In this document: positions 29,875 to 31,173 of the stretch, in pieces | Layout of the letters: each line of letters starts with the position of its first letter | Position numbering within the stretch: the stretch's first letter is position 1 | Origin: CAADGU01 sp964467705 | GTDB taxonomy: Bacteria > Chloroflexota > Anaerolineae > Promineifilales > Promineifilaceae | Assembly (NCBI GenBank): GCA_964467705.1 | Contig: CAYXUZ010000061.1 | Span: forward strand, 1 to 31,173 | DNA: 31,173 bases | Reading direction: 5' to 3' | The notes under the pieces: generated by a model | What the model was told of the DNA's origin: nothing | The model's database searches: none | Seen by the model: only the letters and a program-made list of their open reading frames with translations | Made by a program: the position numbers and the translations under genes

Positions 29875-31173
29875 GAGGAAGTGCTTGTTTGATGTCGCTA
29901 AGAAGATCTGAATCCAGAAATGAACCTTTTTGCAACAATGCTTTTATTTTACCGTCTAATCGTTGCCGTTCAATAGGGGAAAGCTCTTTAGCGGTAATAA
30001 CGATTATGGGAATCTCGTGTAAAACGGGTATGGTTTTCATCGCATCTACAATACCAAACCCATCCAAACCGGGCATCATCAGGTCGAGGATAACCAGGTT
30101 GGGGCGTACCTGCTGGATCAGCCGGAGACCGTCAAGCCCATTGTTGGCCTCGTCAATCAGGAAATCGCCCTGGGCTTGCAGGATGCGACGGATGAGCCGG
30201 GCGGCGTCCGGGTTGTCTTCAATGATGGCAATACGCTGGACACGGTTATCCAACTCTTCTAAAGCGGTGAGCAGCCCTTCTTCGCGGCTGGGCCAGGGGG
30301 CGTCCGAGCCGTCAACGGTGCTGTCAGCAGGGGCCATATTGCGGGTATAGTGGTCGCCGATGATATGTTTTTCGACGGGGAAGGTGTGGCCGGAGCAGTT
30401 GAGTACCACAATTTCATGGGGCTGGATGACCCCTTCGCGCACCAATTTGAAAAGACCGGCAAAGGCTACGGCCGTTGCCGGTTCCACACTGATACCATCC
30501 ATCTTGGCTACGGTGTGCAGCGCATGAAATGTGTCTGCATCGGGGATAGCTTCCATCGTCCCCCCATGTGCCTGGATCAAATCAAACAACAATTCATATG
30601 CTTCGCCCGGTATGCCGGTTGCCAAAGTAGTAATATCAGTCAGTGGATTTAGGACATTTTCAGCCTGACGTTGCCCTTTTTGAAAGGCGTGGGCCATGGG
30701 CGCGCAGCCACTGGATTGGAAGCAGGCCAGTTTAGGCAAATGGCTGACCAGGCCCAAGGCGTGTAATTCACTAAAACCCTTCATCACGCCTACTGGCCCC
30801 AGGCCACCGCTGACGGCTTGCAAATACCAGTCTGGGGTGCGCCAGGGGTGGCGGTTGCCATTTGGAATGGTGGGGTCGTCGCCAACCAGGAAGCTGCCTA
30901 GCTGTTCAGCCGTTTCAAAGGCGATGGTTTTCATGGCTTCTTTGGCGGCGATAGCCTTGATGCCCCGATCCAGAAAGAGGTTTTTACTGGCCGCAAATTC
31001 AGCGGCGATCTGTTTGGCCTGATCATAAGTGCCGGCTACTTTGATGACCTCTGAACCATAGAGGGCCACCTCGCGCATTTTGTCGGCAGGTACGGAACTG
31101 GTGACGAAGGCCCACAACTTGATGCCGGCGCGAGCGCAGTGAGAATCGACTTCGGCCGCATCGCGCAGGTGGC
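29867..31173 (-). CDS. threonine-synthase-like PLP enzyme fused to a receiver domain, 5' end outside window
   Basis: The frame is open at the right edge; a TTG at 31117 is not a credible start because the upstream codons (HCARAGIKLW) continue the enzyme fold. The visible enzyme part is the C-terminal two-thirds of a fold-type II PLP protein: AGIKLWAFVTSSVPADKMREVALYGSEVIKVAG, the glycine loop SGGLGPVGVMKGF, and VEPATAVAFAGLFKLVREGVI...EIVVLNCSGH. These match threonine synthase; the PLP lysine lies beyond the window. After a linker of about 40 residues comes a complete receiver: acidic pair in IAIIEDNPD, phosphoacceptor Asp in VILDLMMPG (codon 30083-30085), Thr in VITAKE and Lys in LLQKGSF. 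All residues needed for phosphorylation are present. It precedes the hybrid kinase gene by 156 bases. Substrate may differ from true threonine synthase. Confidence 0.9.
   Translation of the reverse strand, partial: HLRDAAEVDSHCARAGIKLWAFVTSSVPADKMREVALYGSEVIKVAGTYDQAKQIAAEFAASKNLFLDRGIKAIAAKEAMKTIAFETAEQLGSFLVGDDPTIPNGNRHPWRTPDWYLQAVSGGLGPVGVMKGFSELHALGLVSHLPKLACFQSSGCAPMAHAFQKGQRQAENVLNPLTDITTLATGIPGEAYELLFDLIQAHGGTMEAIPDADTFHALHTVAKMDGISVEPATAVAFAGLFKLVREGVIQPHEIVVLNCSGHTFPVEKHIIGDHYTRNMAPADSTVDGSDAPWPSREEGLLTALEELDNRVQRIAIIEDNPDAARLIRRILQAQGDFLIDEANNGLDGLRLIQQVRPNLVILDLMMPGLDGFGIVDAMKTIPVLHEIPIIVITAKELSPIERQRLDGKIKALLQKGSFLDSDLLSDIKQALPQT

Noticed and set aside
31115..31117. TTG as the start of the PLP-enzyme/receiver gene
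   Set aside because: The upstream codons stay open and continue the enzyme fold, so the gene begins beyond the window.

Overview
The window looks like chromosomal DNA from a Chloroflexota (Anaerolineae/Ardenticatenia-like) bacterium, probably a draft or metagenome assembly. This is inferred from gene content, not from a marker gene. The supporting signs are secreted lipoproteins with Glu/Pro/Ala- or Thr-rich linkers behind a lipobox, a triple-fasciclin lipoprotein, a 2.2k-residue secreted adhesin-like protein ending in a YLPIVIK-type tail, LCP and MocR proteins, and G+C of roughly 55 %. A run of ten N (17558-17567) marks an assembly gap. One gene has an in-frame stop and another an apparent one-base frameshift; either could be sequence error or real decay.

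Layout. 1-1.35 kb: the end of a TniB/ExeA-like AAA ATPase gene and a gene for a probable tandem ribbon-helix-helix protein (+). 1.5-4.1 kb: threonine synthase and an LCP-family envelope protein (+). 4.2-5.7 kb: a three-domain fasciclin lipoprotein (-). 5.8-8.7 kb: a MocR regulator (-) divergent from a 67-residue orphan and an aldo/keto reductase interrupted by TAG (+). 8.7-10.2 kb: alpha/beta hydrolase and its likely TetR regulator (-), with a double-dyad operator. 10.3-14.4 kb: a complete NMT1/THI5-like ABC importer with two different permeases (-). 14.5-16.2 kb: two antirepressor-type proteins (Bro-N, then P22_AR_N/ORF6C) with no phage genes around them (+). 16.3-22.9 kb: the giant secreted protein (-). 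23.2-24.0 kb: inositol monophosphatase (+). 24.1-28.3 kb: AMMECR1 protein, glycosyltransferase, CelD/GNAT-like protein and EamA transporter (all -). 28.4-31.17 kb: a REC-HisKA-HATPase kinase and, upstream of it on the same strand, a threonine-synthase-like PLP enzyme fused to a receiver domain (5' end outside the window).

Three things stand out. First, the PLP-enzyme/receiver fusion beside a hybrid kinase suggests an amino-acid enzyme under phosphorelay control. Second, the palindrome ACGGCCGT occurs about 60 times (hand count), roughly every 500 bp, in genes of both strands and in several reading frames, resembling the cyanobacterial HIP1 octamer. Third, many intergenic spacers are built from degenerate words repeated with a strict 7-, 8- or 9-base period and then inverted; each spacer has its own words, and most arrays run into the start or stop codon of a neighbouring gene. 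No tRNA, rRNA, riboswitch or CRISPR array was recognised, and no gene-free stretch exceeds 300 bases.
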